Origin: JBKEDF01 sp047975325
Lineage (GTDB): Bacteria; Pseudomonadota; Alphaproteobacteria; Rhodobacterales; Rhodobacteraceae
Direction of reading: 5' to 3'
DNA length: 29,165 nt
Assembly: GCA_047975325.1 (NCBI GenBank)
Contig: JBKEDF010000038.1
Coordinates: 1-29,165 of the forward strand
Shown one piece after another: positions 1 through 8,093 of the stretch (the stretch's first letter is position 1; every line of letters starts with the position of its first letter). A program made the position numbers and the translations under genes. The notes under the pieces were generated by a model. The model was not told where the DNA came from, did not search any database, and saw only the letters and a list, made by a program, of their open reading frames with translations.

Positions 1-1
1 G

Positions 2-2161
2 CCGGCCGATGTGGATGCGGCGGTCAAGGCCGCGCGCGCCGCGCAAGGCAAATGGGCGGCTCTGTCCGGGCATGAACGCGCAAAGCATCTTTACGCGCTG
101 GCCCGCCATATCCAGCAACATGCCCGGTTTCTTGCCGTGCTGGAAACCATCGACAATGGCAAGCCGATCCGCGAAAGCCGTGACATCGACATTCCGCTGG
201 TTATCCGCCATTTCTATCACCATGCCGGCTGGGCCGAGATTTTGGCCGACGAATTCCCCGATGCGCAGCCCCATGGCGTCTGCGGACAGGTGATTCCGTG
301 GAATTTCCCGCTCTTGATGCTGGCATGGAAGGTGGCGCCGGCACTGGCCGCCGGCAATGCCGTGGTGCTCAAGCCCGCCGAATACACGCCCCTGACCGCG
401 CTGGCCCTGGCCGAGATCGCGCGCGAGGCCGGCTTGCCGAAAGGTGTGCTGAACGTTGTCACCGGCGATGGCGAAACCGGCGCGGCAATTGTCGGCCATG
501 AGGGCATCGACAAGGTGGCCTTTACCGGTTCAACCGAGGTGGGCCGCATCATCCGCCGCCAGATTGCAGGTTCCGGCAAGGGGCTGACGCTGGAACTGGG
601 CGGCAAATCCCCGTTCATCGTATTCGCCGATGCCGATCTGGATGCCGCAGTTGAGGGCGTGGTGGATTCGATCTGGTTCAATCAGGGGCAGGTCTGCTGT
701 GCCGGTTCGCGTATTCTGGTGGCGGAATCCGTGGCCAGTCGCTTTACCGAATTGCTGCGCCGTCGGATGCAGACGCTGATCGTGGGCGATCCGCTGGAAA
801 AATCGACCGATATCGGCGCCATCGTCCATCCGGTACAGCTGACACGCATCAAGACGCTGGTCGAACAGGGCCGGGCCGAAGGGGTGCAGATCCATCAGGG
901 CAACGCGCCAGCAGGCTGTTTCTATCCGCCGACCTTTGTGACCGAGGTTGAGCCGGCCTCAACCCTCGCAAGTGAGGAAATCTTTGGCCCGGTGGTGACG
1001 CTGACCCCCTTCCGCACGCCTGAAGATGCGGTGGCGCTGGCCAATAACACGCGCTACGGGCTTGCCGGTTCGGTCTGGTCGGAAAACATCAACCTGGCCA
1101 TCGATGTGGCGGCGAAAATCAGGGCCGGTGTCATCTGGATCAACTCGGCAAACCTGTTTGATGCGGGGGCCGGTTTCGGTGGCTATCGCGAAAGCGGTTT
1201 TGGCCGTGAAGGCGGGCGTGAGGGCATGGCCGCCTATCTGCGCCATCCCGCGCCACGCGCGAAAAAACCCGAAATGGCCCCGCCCGCACCCGTTGCCACC
1301 CCGGCCGAGGATATGCCGGCTTCGGCCATCGACCGCACCGCGAAACTGTATATCGGTGGCAAGCAGGCCCGCCCCGACAGCGGCTATTCCTATCAGGTCA
1401 TGGGTGCAAAGGGGGCTGTCGGTCTGGCCGGCCTGGGCAATCGCAAGGATATCCGCAATGCGGTCGAGGCCGCGCACAAGGCTGCCGGCTGGGGTGTGCA
1501 GACCGGACACAACCGGGCGCAGGTTCTGTATTACCTGGCCGAAAACCTCTCTGCCCGTGCGGATGAGTTCATTGATCGGCTGCGGTCATTCGGTCAGGGC
1601 AAATCTGCCGCCCAGACCGAGGTCGAAACCGCAATCCGCCGCATCTTCTGGTACGCTGCGCAGGCTGACAAGTTCGATGGAGCCGTGCATCAGACGAAAT
1701 CGGCCCATGTCACGCTGGCGATGAATGAACCCATCGGGGTGGTTGGCATTGCCTGTCCGACCGCCTTTCCGCTGTTGGGCCTTGTGTCACTGGTGCTGCC
1801 GGCCATCGCCATGGGTAACCGGGTCGTGACCGTGCCGTCGCAGGTGCATCCGCTGGCAGCAACCGATCTGTATCAGGTTATGGACACCTCGGACCTGCCT
1901 GGCGGCGTGGTCAGCATCGTTACCGGCGAACGCGATCTGCTTGCGCAAACGCTGGCCGGGCATGACGATGTTGATGCGTTCTGGTATTTCGGCACCGCCG
2001 GGGGCGCAAAGATGGCTGAGACCGCCTCTGCCGGCAATCTGAAACAGACCTGGTGCGAAGATGGCGCCGCCCGCAACTGGGCCGGGCCCGAAGGGCAAGG
2101 CCGCACCTTCCTGTCACGCGCCACGCAGGTCAAGAACATCTGGGTTCCCTACGGCGAATGA
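2..2161 (+). CDS. ALDH16-like double-domain aldehyde dehydrogenase (5' truncated)
   Basis: NAD(P)-dependent oxidation of an aldehyde to a carboxylate, in the cytoplasm. The reading frame is open at the left edge, so the start lies outside the window; about 719 codons are visible. The first domain has the full ALDH set: IPWNFP near 297, FTGSTEVG near 525, ELGGKSP near 596, and GQVCCAGSR at 686-712. By alignment with ALDH2 the catalytic Cys is the first of the CC pair (codon 695-697). A Pro/Ala-rich linker (about 1250-1330) leads to a second ALDH-like domain (about 1340-2130), which shows no GQxCxAG motif and looks catalytically silent. This architecture matches bacterial ALDH16 proteins, in which the second domain is structural. 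In related genomes such a gene often follows deoC, which would lie off the left edge. The aldehyde substrate is not evident. Confidence 0.9.
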   Translation, partial: PADVDAAVKAARAAQGKWAALSGHERAKHLYALARHIQQHARFLAVLETIDNGKPIRESRDIDIPLVIRHFYHHAGWAEILADEFPDAQPHGVCGQVIPWNFPLLMLAWKVAPALAAGNAVVLKPAEYTPLTALALAEIAREAGLPKGVLNVVTGDGETGAAIVGHEGIDKVAFTGSTEVGRIIRRQIAGSGKGLTLELGGKSPFIVFADADLDAAVEGVVDSIWFNQGQVCCAGSRILVAESVASRFTELLRRRMQTLIVGDPLEKSTDIGAIVHPVQLTRIKTLVEQGRAEGVQIHQGNAPAGCFYPPTFVTEVEPASTLASEEIFGPVVTLTPFRTPEDAVALANNTRYGLAGSVWSENINLAIDVAAKIRAGVIWINSANLFDAGAGFGGYRESGFGREGGREGMAAYLRHPAPRAKKPEMAPPAPVATPAEDMPASAIDRTAKLYIGGKQARPDSGYSYQVMGAKGAVGLAGLGNRKDIRNAVEAAHKAAGWGVQTGHNRAQVLYYLAENLSARADEFIDRLRSFGQGKSAAQTEVETAIRRIFWYAAQADKFDGAVHQTKSAHVTLAMNEPIGVVGIACPTAFPLLGLVSLVLPAIAMGNRVVTVPSQVHPLAATDLYQVMDTSDLPGGVVSIVTGERDLLAQTLAGHDDVDAFWYFGTAGGAKMAETASAGNLKQTWCEDGAARNWAGPEGQGRTFLSRATQVKNIWVPYGE

Positions 2162-2264
2162 TGATGTCTGATTACAATGGTGTTCCGGGGGGATTGTCAG
2201 GCTGTTTGCGTGTCCTTGAGATGCTGTCCACAAATGACAACACCACGACACCTGGAGGGACTGC

Positions 2265-3632
2265 ATGCCACTTTCACAAGCTCTGGCGGAACGCGCGCTT
2301 GCGCTGGATCCAGCCACCTTCGACCCTGCGGCGCTGGGTTTTGCCCGTGATGCCATCGCCGACATGATTGGCTGCACCCTGCTTGGCGCACCAACGGCCA
2401 CCACGCAGAGGGCATTGTTGACCGGGGTGCAGGGCAAGGGCACCTGCCATGTGCTGGGCCGCCATGAACGGCTGGGACGACTTGATGCGGCCTTTGTAAA
2501 TGGCGTCTCGGGGCATGCGCTGGATTTCGACGACACCAGCAAATCGCTGTCCGGGCACCCGACCGTGATCATCATCCCCGCCATCCTGCCGATTGCCGAA
2601 ACGCAGGGCTGCACCGGACGGGAGTTTCTTGACGCCTATGTAATCGGGATTGAGGCCGCGACACGTTTTGCCCGTGGCGTCAACTTTGCCCATTACGAGA
2701 AAGGCTGGCACCCCACGGCAACCCTGGGCATCTTTGGTGCGGTGGTCGCCGCAGGTGTTCTGCTCATGCTGGACGAGGCGCGCATGGCGAATGCGATTGC
2801 CATGGCAGCGTCGCTGGCGTCGGGGATCAAGGCCAATTTCGGCACCGACACCAAACCGCTGCATGCGGGGTTGTCGGCCCGCAACGGCCTGTTTGCCGCG
2901 CTTGCAGCGGCGGGAGGGATCAATGCCGCGCCGGTTGCGCTGGAACATCCGCAAGGCTTTCTTGAAGTGTTTAATGGCAAGGGCACCTACGATGCCAGCA
3001 AGATGCTGGATGGCTGGGGCGCGCCACTCGACCTTATGAATCCGGGGATTTCGATCAAGAAATACGCCTGTGTTTATAGCGTTCACGCGGCGATTGATGC
3101 GGTGATCGCGCTGCATAATGGCATGGTGCCGGACAGCACGCGGGTTGAGGACGTGGTGGTACGCATGCATCCTCGCCGCCTGCTGCCGCATGTGCGCAAC
3201 GCTGCGACCAGTGCGCTCAACGCTAAGTTCAGCCTGCCCTATGCGGTAGCGCGCGGGCTGGTGAACGGCGCTGTCAAGTTGGGCCATTTTGAAGACAATG
3301 CCCTGCACGACCCCGAGGTGACGCGGATTATGGACCTGATCCGAATGGAAGAGATGCCTGCCGATTTCCCCGACTATGGCGCCGAGGTCGTGGTGCGCAT
3401 GGCGGACGGCACAGAACACAGGCAGCACATAGAAACGCCATTGGGGCGTGGGCCGGAATCGCCGCTTCCCAAGGAAATGCTCAGGGCTAAATTCCTTGAT
3501 TGTGCCGCGCGCAGCCTAACCGCGCAGGGCGCCAGTGAGGTGTTTGCGATGCTCATGCAACTGGAACGGCTTGCAAGCATTTCTGACCTGACTTCGGCCA
3601 TTTCCGCCGCGACCCTTCCGGTACAAGGATAA
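2265..3632 (+). CDS. MmgE/PrpD family protein, copy 1
   Basis: A 455-residue, full-length member of the MmgE/PrpD family (2-methylcitrate dehydratase, cis-aconitate decarboxylase, iminodisuccinate epimerase), which act on di- and tricarboxylates in the cytoplasm. Family motifs are visible: GHALDFDDT (Asp87, Thr91) followed by GHP (His98), EKGWHPTATLG, TKPLHAG, and KKYACVYSVH in the C-terminal half. The start is ATG 2265, preceded by GGAGGG at about 2254. It lies 103 bp after the ALDH gene and 5 bp before a second family member, so the two are surely co-transcribed. Compared with the neighbour it keeps the Thr and His (DFDDT, KPLH) found in characterised members, but has ACVY where the neighbour has PCCG. 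The exact reaction (dehydration, decarboxylation or epimerisation) cannot be read from sequence. Confidence 0.88.
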   Translation: MPLSQALAERALALDPATFDPAALGFARDAIADMIGCTLLGAPTATTQRALLTGVQGKGTCHVLGRHERLGRLDAAFVNGVSGHALDFDDTSKSLSGHPTVIIIPAILPIAETQGCTGREFLDAYVIGIEAATRFARGVNFAHYEKGWHPTATLGIFGAVVAAGVLLMLDEARMANAIAMAASLASGIKANFGTDTKPLHAGLSARNGLFAALAAAGGINAAPVALEHPQGFLEVFNGKGTYDASKMLDGWGAPLDLMNPGISIKKYACVYSVHAAIDAVIALHNGMVPDSTRVEDVVVRMHPRRLLPHVRNAATSALNAKFSLPYAVARGLVNGAVKLGHFEDNALHDPEVTRIMDLIRMEEMPADFPDYGAEVVVRMADGTEHRQHIETPLGRGPESPLPKEMLRAKFLDCAARSLTAQGASEVFAMLMQLERLASISDLTSAISAATLPVQG

Positions 3633-3637
3633 AATCC

Positions 3638-5014
3638 ATGAGCTTTGCAAAGACCCTTTCCGAGAAAGCCCTTGGCCTGTCGCTGGATACGGTGCCTGCC
3701 GAGGTGGTTCACATTTCTCTTCGTGCCATGGCCGACACCATCGGCGTGGCGCTGGCCGGAAGGTCGCTCCCCTACCTCAAGGTGCTTGAAACCGTTCTTG
3801 AAATCGATGCGGCACCGGGTGATGCCACAGTTTGGGGTGCAGGGGGCAAGAAAGCCTCGGTGCTGCATGCGGCGATGATCAACGCCACGGCCGCGCATGC
3901 ACTGGATTTTGACGATTGTTCGACCACCATGGGCGGGCATCCCTCGGCACCGGTGATGCCTGCGGTTCTTGCCCTTGCCGAAGCGCAGGACGCCAGCGTT
4001 GCGCAGGTGATCGAGGCCTATGTCACGGGCGTTGAGGTCGAAACCCGGCTGGCGCGTGGCCTGCTGCCGCATCACTACGAAAAGGGCTGGCACCCCACCG
4101 CGACATTGGGCGTGTTTGGTGCAGCGGCGGCCTCGGCCCGGCTGCTCGGCTTTGGTGTGGATGGCATGGCCAATACGCTGGCAATGACCGTGTCGATGGC
4201 CTCGGGGCTGAAGTCGAACTTCGGCACTCCGATCAAGCCCATGCAGGTGGGTCAGGCGGCGCATAACGGTGTACTTGCGGCGCTGTTGACCCGCAACGGC
4301 ATGAGCGCCAATGCCGAAGCCTTTGAACATAATTACGGCTTTTTCGAATTGTTCAACGGTGCCGGCAACTATGACGCCGATGCCATCCTTGCCGACTGGG
4401 ACGGGCCGCTGGAGTTGCTGAACCCGGGCATTGCGATCAAGCAGCACCCGTGCTGCGGCAGTGCCCATTCGGCCATCGACGCCGCCCTGGCGCTTGTGGC
4501 GGAACATGGGCTGTTCGCACCGGGCGATATTGCATCTGTCTCGACGCTGACGCATGAACAGCGGCTGGCCCATACTAACCGCCCCAAACCGAAATCGGGG
4601 CTGGATGCCAAATTCTCGGTGCAGTTCCTGACCGCCAAGGCGCTGGTGTCGGGCCATATCCGGCGGGGGGATTTTGCCGACGACAGTTTTCTGACCGCCG
4701 ACGTGGCCAAGATCCTGCCGCGTGTCAGTTCTGCCGCGCATATGGGCGAAGATGCCTATCACGGTGAAGTCACGGTCATGATGAAAGACGGCAGCACCCG
4801 TTCGGCATTTGCGTCGACCAGATTTGGCCGTGGTCCGACCAACCCCATGAGCGATGGGGAGCTGCGGGAAAAGTTCCTTGACTGTTCAGCCGATGTGCTG
4901 GGCATCGATGGAGCCGGTGCCGCCTATGAGGCTTGCCTCAAACTGACACCACAAGACAGGCTGGACAGTTTCATGCAGCTCGTGGCGGGGACACGTAGCG
5001 GCGGGGAAAAATAG
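3638..5014 (+). CDS. MmgE/PrpD family protein, copy 2
   Basis: A 458-residue paralogue directly downstream of copy 1, with a 5-bp gap and its AAGGA Shine-Dalgarno overlapping the end of that gene. The same landmarks appear: HALDFDDC (Asp90, Cys94), GGHP (His101), EKGWHPTATLG, IKPMQVG and KQHPCCGSAH. Two pocket positions differ from copy 1: Thr becomes Cys after DFDD, and KPLH becomes KPMQ. Tight coupling plus complementary substitutions suggest either a hetero-oligomer or two enzymes with different reactions on related carboxylates; this is inference. It is the last gene of the rightward unit, and the next gene converges on it from the other strand 57 bp away. Confidence 0.88.
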   Translation: MSFAKTLSEKALGLSLDTVPAEVVHISLRAMADTIGVALAGRSLPYLKVLETVLEIDAAPGDATVWGAGGKKASVLHAAMINATAAHALDFDDCSTTMGGHPSAPVMPAVLALAEAQDASVAQVIEAYVTGVEVETRLARGLLPHHYEKGWHPTATLGVFGAAAASARLLGFGVDGMANTLAMTVSMASGLKSNFGTPIKPMQVGQAAHNGVLAALLTRNGMSANAEAFEHNYGFFELFNGAGNYDADAILADWDGPLELLNPGIAIKQHPCCGSAHSAIDAALALVAEHGLFAPGDIASVSTLTHEQRLAHTNRPKPKSGLDAKFSVQFLTAKALVSGHIRRGDFADDSFLTADVAKILPRVSSAAHMGEDAYHGEVTVMMKDGSTRSAFASTRFGRGPTNPMSDGELREKFLDCSADVLGIDGAGAAYEACLKLTPQDRLDSFMQLVAGTRSGGEK

Positions 5015-5071
5015 CATGCTGCCGGTATATAGACGCAGGAATTTGCCAGCGCTGGGCCGGGCATCGTCGTT

Positions 5072-6019
5072 TTACCACCAATGGGCAAGACTGTCCTTCA
5101 GGTCATGGTGGGGCGTGAATCCGAGTTCCCGGGTGGCGGCATCAATTGCGGAAGGTGCCGGGCGCGGATAGGGAAAACCGGCAAAGCCCGTGTTTACAGT
5201 GCGGTCGTAATCGACTTGCAAAGGACCATATATCTGCGCCACCGCCTCGATCACGGCATCAAGTGTCCATTGCTGTGGGTGCACGATGTTGTAGACGCCG
5301 AGCCCCGGTTTTTTTGCATCCAGCGCCGCGACTGCCGCACGTGCACAATCACGGACATCAACGAATTCCTCGACACCCTTCCAGACAAGAAGCGGATCGT
5401 CGAGGCGGAGGGGCTGTCCCGCTCGCGCTGCCGCAACCAGCGTTGAAAACAGCCGGCCCGGCACCGAGGTCTGTGCCTGACGCCGACCACCGATTACCGC
5501 GCCATAGCGCAGCAACAACATGTCGACCCCGTGCAGATCACGGTAAAGCAGGCCTAATTGCTCATTCGCCAGTTTGCTGATCGCATAGAGGCTACCGGGG
5601 CGTTGACTGACCATGTGAAGCGCGGCGTCTTCGGGGATCGGACCGGGGCCAAGGGTGGAAAAGCCCGAATAAAGGACCGTGGTCGAACTGACCAATACCA
5701 CCCGCCTGAGGCCCTGGACCCGCGCAGCTTCCAACACATTGAGGGTGCCAAGCAGGTTTACCTTCAATCCGAGTGCAGGGTTGGCCCGCAGCGCGGAAGA
5801 CAGAAGGGCCGCAGTATGAAACACCTCGCGGATCCCGTGCATGTCGATGATGCGGGAAATCGCCTCGGCATTGGTGATGTCGGCTTCCTCGAAAACGACA
5901 TTGTCGGGCAAGGTATCGGGGCGACGGATGTCAAGCAGTGTCACGTCCTGCCCACGCGTTGCCAGCATCTCGGCCGTGGCCATGCCGATCAACCCGGCCC
6001 CGGTGATCAGGACGGACAC
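5072..6019 (-). CDS. NAD-dependent epimerase/dehydratase (extended SDR)
   Basis: A 315-residue extended short-chain dehydrogenase/reductase. The N-terminal Rossmann motif TGAGLIG is at residues 6-12, an acidic residue (Asp30) ends beta-2 and indicates NAD preference, the active-site Ser/Thr run SSTT is at 111-114, and YAISK gives Tyr145 and Lys149. The C-terminal part fits the substrate-binding domain of NAD-sugar epimerases and related dehydrogenases. The gene overlaps the end of the upstream small gene by 13 bp and belongs to the leftward gntR unit. A role in the pathway shared with the MmgE/PrpD, FAH-family and TRAP genes is likely from context. Family assignment is firm; the substrate is unknown. 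Confidence 0.87.
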   Translation of the reverse strand: MSVLITGAGLIGMATAEMLATRGQDVTLLDIRRPDTLPDNVVFEEADITNAEAISRIIDMHGIREVFHTAALLSSALRANPALGLKVNLLGTLNVLEAARVQGLRRVVLVSSTTVLYSGFSTLGPGPIPEDAALHMVSQRPGSLYAISKLANEQLGLLYRDLHGVDMLLLRYGAVIGGRRQAQTSVPGRLFSTLVAAARAGQPLRLDDPLLVWKGVEEFVDVRDCARAAVAALDAKKPGLGVYNIVHPQQWTLDAVIEAVAQIYGPLQVDYDRTVNTGFAGFPYPRPAPSAIDAATRELGFTPHHDLKDSLAHWW

Positions 6020-6342
6020 GCGCGATCCTCCACCATCTCCGAGACGACATGAATGACCCGACCGCTGAATGCCCCCATACCTGCCTTGATGCGCGCCTGC
6101 ACGGCTGCGCGCACCGGGCTGGCCAGTGCCTCATCCATCGCCGCCACGGAATCAAAATGCAGGTCAAACTGCATATAGGCTGCGTCCGGCGCATCGGCCT
6201 GGACCAGCTTGCGCAGGGTAACGCGGCGGATACCGGGATAGGTCAGGATCTCTGCCACCACGGTTTCACGCATGTAACGGTCGAAGGCGGGCTGGTCCTC
6301 GGGGGCGACCTCACCCAGCAAGAAGGCGCTGCGGGTAATCAT
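6007..6342 (-). CDS. small EthD-like / dimeric alpha-beta barrel protein
   Basis: A 111-residue protein with the look of a dimeric alpha-beta barrel (EthD-like). It has an N-terminal beta strand, a YPGIRRV segment around residues 35-41, a central FDLHFDSVAAMDEAL stretch typical of this fold, and a helix rich in Ala and Arg. Members are small accessory or catalytic proteins in degradation operons, some acting as isomerases or mutases and many uncharacterised. Its ATG overlaps the stop of gntR in an ATGA arrangement (6339-6342), and its 3' end overlaps the SDR gene by 13 bp. Translational coupling across all three genes is therefore expected. Fold assignment is moderate and the function is not identified. 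Confidence 0.7.
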   Translation of the reverse strand: MITRSAFLLGEVAPEDQPAFDRYMRETVVAEILTYPGIRRVTLRKLVQADAPDAAYMQFDLHFDSVAAMDEALASPVRAAVQARIKAGMGAFSGRVIHVVSEMVEDRACPS

Positions 6343-7031
6343 GCAGGGGTTTTCCTTTCCACTGACAGGCTGTGCAGAAGCCCGGCAACCACGTCCTCGG
6401 TGCGGGCAAGGTGGCTGTCGATCAGCGCCAGCGCGCTGGCCTCGTCACCGGCGATGACGGCAGTGGCGATGGCCTGGTGTTCAGCCTGGATATCGCGAGC
6501 GGCCGCGCGGACCGGCGCCGGGGCCATCAGGCGCAGCTTGCGGTAACGCGCCGACTGGTCAGCCAGCATATGCCACAGGCGCAGCCGCCATGCCGAATCG
6601 CAGGCCGCGACCAAGGCGAAATGAAAGGCCCGATGTGCACTTTCCCAGTGCATGGCTGCCTTGCGGTCGGAGGCTGCCGCCGCCACCGGTGCGCGTGACA
6701 GCAGATGCAGGCTGGACAGGATATTGGCTTCCCATTCGGGGCTGCGATTGGCCATGGCACGGGCAAGGCAGACCGCCTCCAGATCGCGCCGGGTGGAAAA
6801 CAGGTCATGCAGCTCCGCCGCCGAGACCTCGCTTACCCAGGCACCGCGATTGGCCTCGGCCTCAACCAACCCTTCGGAAGTCAGCCGCATCAATGCCTCG
6901 CGCAGTGGTGTCAGCCCGACACCATAACGGGCGCGCAGGTCGGCTACGGCCAGGCGCTGGCCTGGCATCAGATCACCGTGCAGGATTTCGTCGCGCAGCA
7001 GTTCATAAGCGGATGGAATATTATCAGACAT
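6339..7031 (-). CDS. GntR family (FadR/FCD subfamily) transcriptional regulator
   Basis: A 230-residue regulator. An N-terminal winged helix-turn-helix (about residues 5-70, with YGVGLTPLREAL as recognition helix) is followed by an all-helical FCD ligand domain. Putative metal/ligand residues are His133, His137, His185 and His207. The usual FCD pattern starts with Asp, so His133 would be a substitution. Such proteins usually repress adjacent catabolic genes until a carboxylate binds. It is divergently transcribed from the FAH-family gene and TRAP operon and shares a promoter region with a perfect inverted repeat at 7035-7069. No Shine-Dalgarno precedes the ATG at 7031; the mRNA may be leaderless (see the promoter entry). 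Confidence 0.9.
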   Translation of the reverse strand: MSDNIPSAYELLRDEILHGDLMPGQRLAVADLRARYGVGLTPLREALMRLTSEGLVEAEANRGAWVSEVSAAELHDLFSTRRDLEAVCLARAMANRSPEWEANILSSLHLLSRAPVAAAASDRKAAMHWESAHRAFHFALVAACDSAWRLRLWHMLADQSARYRKLRLMAPAPVRAAARDIQAEHQAIATAVIAGDEASALALIDSHLARTEDVVAGLLHSLSVERKTPA

Positions 7032-7108
7032 AACATATTTTATATTGACACATTAATTTTATAAAATATAGGCTGCCTCCAGTCAAGGGTAGCTGAGGGA
7101 GGAAGGCA
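7032..7108. promoter_or_regulatory. divergent gntR / FAH-TRAP promoter and candidate GntR operator
   Basis: A perfect 10-bp inverted repeat, ATATTTTATA at 7035-7044 and TATAAAATAT at 7060-7069, is separated by 15 bp in an AT-rich stretch unlike the GC-rich surroundings. Rightward, TTGACA at 7045-7050 and TATAGG at 7067-7072 (16-bp spacer) make a plausible -35/-10 pair for the FAH gene, whose Shine-Dalgarno GGAGG (7098-7102) precedes ATG 7109. Leftward, TATAAA (7044-7039 on the minus strand) ends 7 nt before the gntR ATG. A repressor bound to the repeat would block both promoters. The repeat is seen directly; its use as an operator is inferred. Confidence 0.6.
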
Positions 7109-8053
7109 ATGCGCGATGATCTGACCCGGGGAACGGCTTGGGCATTGGCAACACTGGCCGATGACCAGGGGCCACGTGCAGTGCTTGAAACCGCATCCGG
7201 CCTTTACGATCTGGAACAGCTTCTGGCGCAGGCCGGTTCATCCGTTCGCGACGTGGCGGGACTGTTTGGCGATTGGGAGGCCAGCGTGCGGCTGCTGGAT
7301 CAACTGGCATCCGCACCCGATCCGGCAACGCAGGTTGCAGATGGCCCGCGTCTGGCGCCGATCCTTTACCCCGGCAAGGTGCTGTGCGCAGGCGCAAATT
7401 ACTATCGTCACCTGGAAGAAATGGGCGTCAAGGGCGCAACGCGTGAAAACCAGCGGTTGTTCTTCTTTTTCAAACCCCCACGCAATGCTGTTATCGGCGA
7501 AGGCGCAACGCTGCATATGCCGCTTGATACCGCGCAGATGGATTGGGAAATCGAATTGGCCGCCGTTATCGGCAAGCCCGCGCGCGCAGTATCCCCCGAG
7601 CAGGCCCTGTCACATGTTGCCGGCTATATGGTGGCCATCGATGCCTGCGCCCGCGATCTGAACAAGGCGCCCGAGACATTCTACAAACTCGACTGGGTAG
7701 CCGGCAAGGCACAGGAAAGCTGCTGTCCGCTAGGGCCGCGTTTCGTACCGGCCAGCGCGATTGCCGACCCGCAGGCGTTGCGCTTGACGCTGGATGTAAA
7801 CGGGACGCGCAAACAGGATGATACCACCGGCGACATGATCTTTTCCATCGCTGAACAGATCAGCATCGCTTCACGTATCATGCAGCTTGATCCCGGCGAT
7901 GTCGTGCTGACTGGCACCCCCGCAGGTGTTGGCGTGCCAAAGGGTGAGTTTCTGAAACCCGGTGATCAACTGGATGCCGAAATTGAGGGTATCGGGCGAT
8001 TGTCGGTTACTGTCCAGCCGCCTTCAACCACCATCCGCACCCCACTTGTCTGA
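7109..8053 (+). CDS. fumarylacetoacetate hydrolase (FAH) family protein
   Basis: A 314-residue member of the FAH superfamily, which uses a divalent metal to hydrolyse, decarboxylate or isomerise beta-diketo or 2-oxo acids in the cytoplasm. The metal site is visible: DWEIEL gives Glu147 and Glu149, and VAIDACARD gives Asp178. GDVVLTGTPAGVG near the C-terminus is the family signature loop. An N-terminal domain of about 85 residues precedes the catalytic domain, as in many bacterial members. The start at ATG 7109 has a strong Shine-Dalgarno. It is the first gene of an operon with a TRAP transporter, so its substrate probably derives from the imported carboxylate. Alternatives within the family (acylpyruvase, ureidoglycolate lyase-like, 2-hydroxyhepta-diene-dioate isomerase) cannot be separated by sequence. 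Confidence 0.9.
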   Translation: MRDDLTRGTAWALATLADDQGPRAVLETASGLYDLEQLLAQAGSSVRDVAGLFGDWEASVRLLDQLASAPDPATQVADGPRLAPILYPGKVLCAGANYYRHLEEMGVKGATRENQRLFFFFKPPRNAVIGEGATLHMPLDTAQMDWEIELAAVIGKPARAVSPEQALSHVAGYMVAIDACARDLNKAPETFYKLDWVAGKAQESCCPLGPRFVPASAIADPQALRLTLDVNGTRKQDDTTGDMIFSIAEQISIASRIMQLDPGDVVLTGTPAGVGVPKGEFLKPGDQLDAEIEGIGRLSVTVQPPSTTIRTPLV

Positions 8054-8093
8054 ACTGCCCGAACGGGACTGAATAACAACAGGGAGAAGACCA

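Noticed and set aside
2274..4762. Long antisense frames opposite the MmgE/PrpD genes
   Set aside because: Their composition follows the sense codons of well-supported genes; this is common in GC-rich genomes. The same holds for 12228-13226 and 24961-26220 on the minus strand.
5046..5055. CCAGCGCTGG palindrome as a terminator between converging genes
   Set aside because: The stem leaves no loop and no T run follows at the proper distance.
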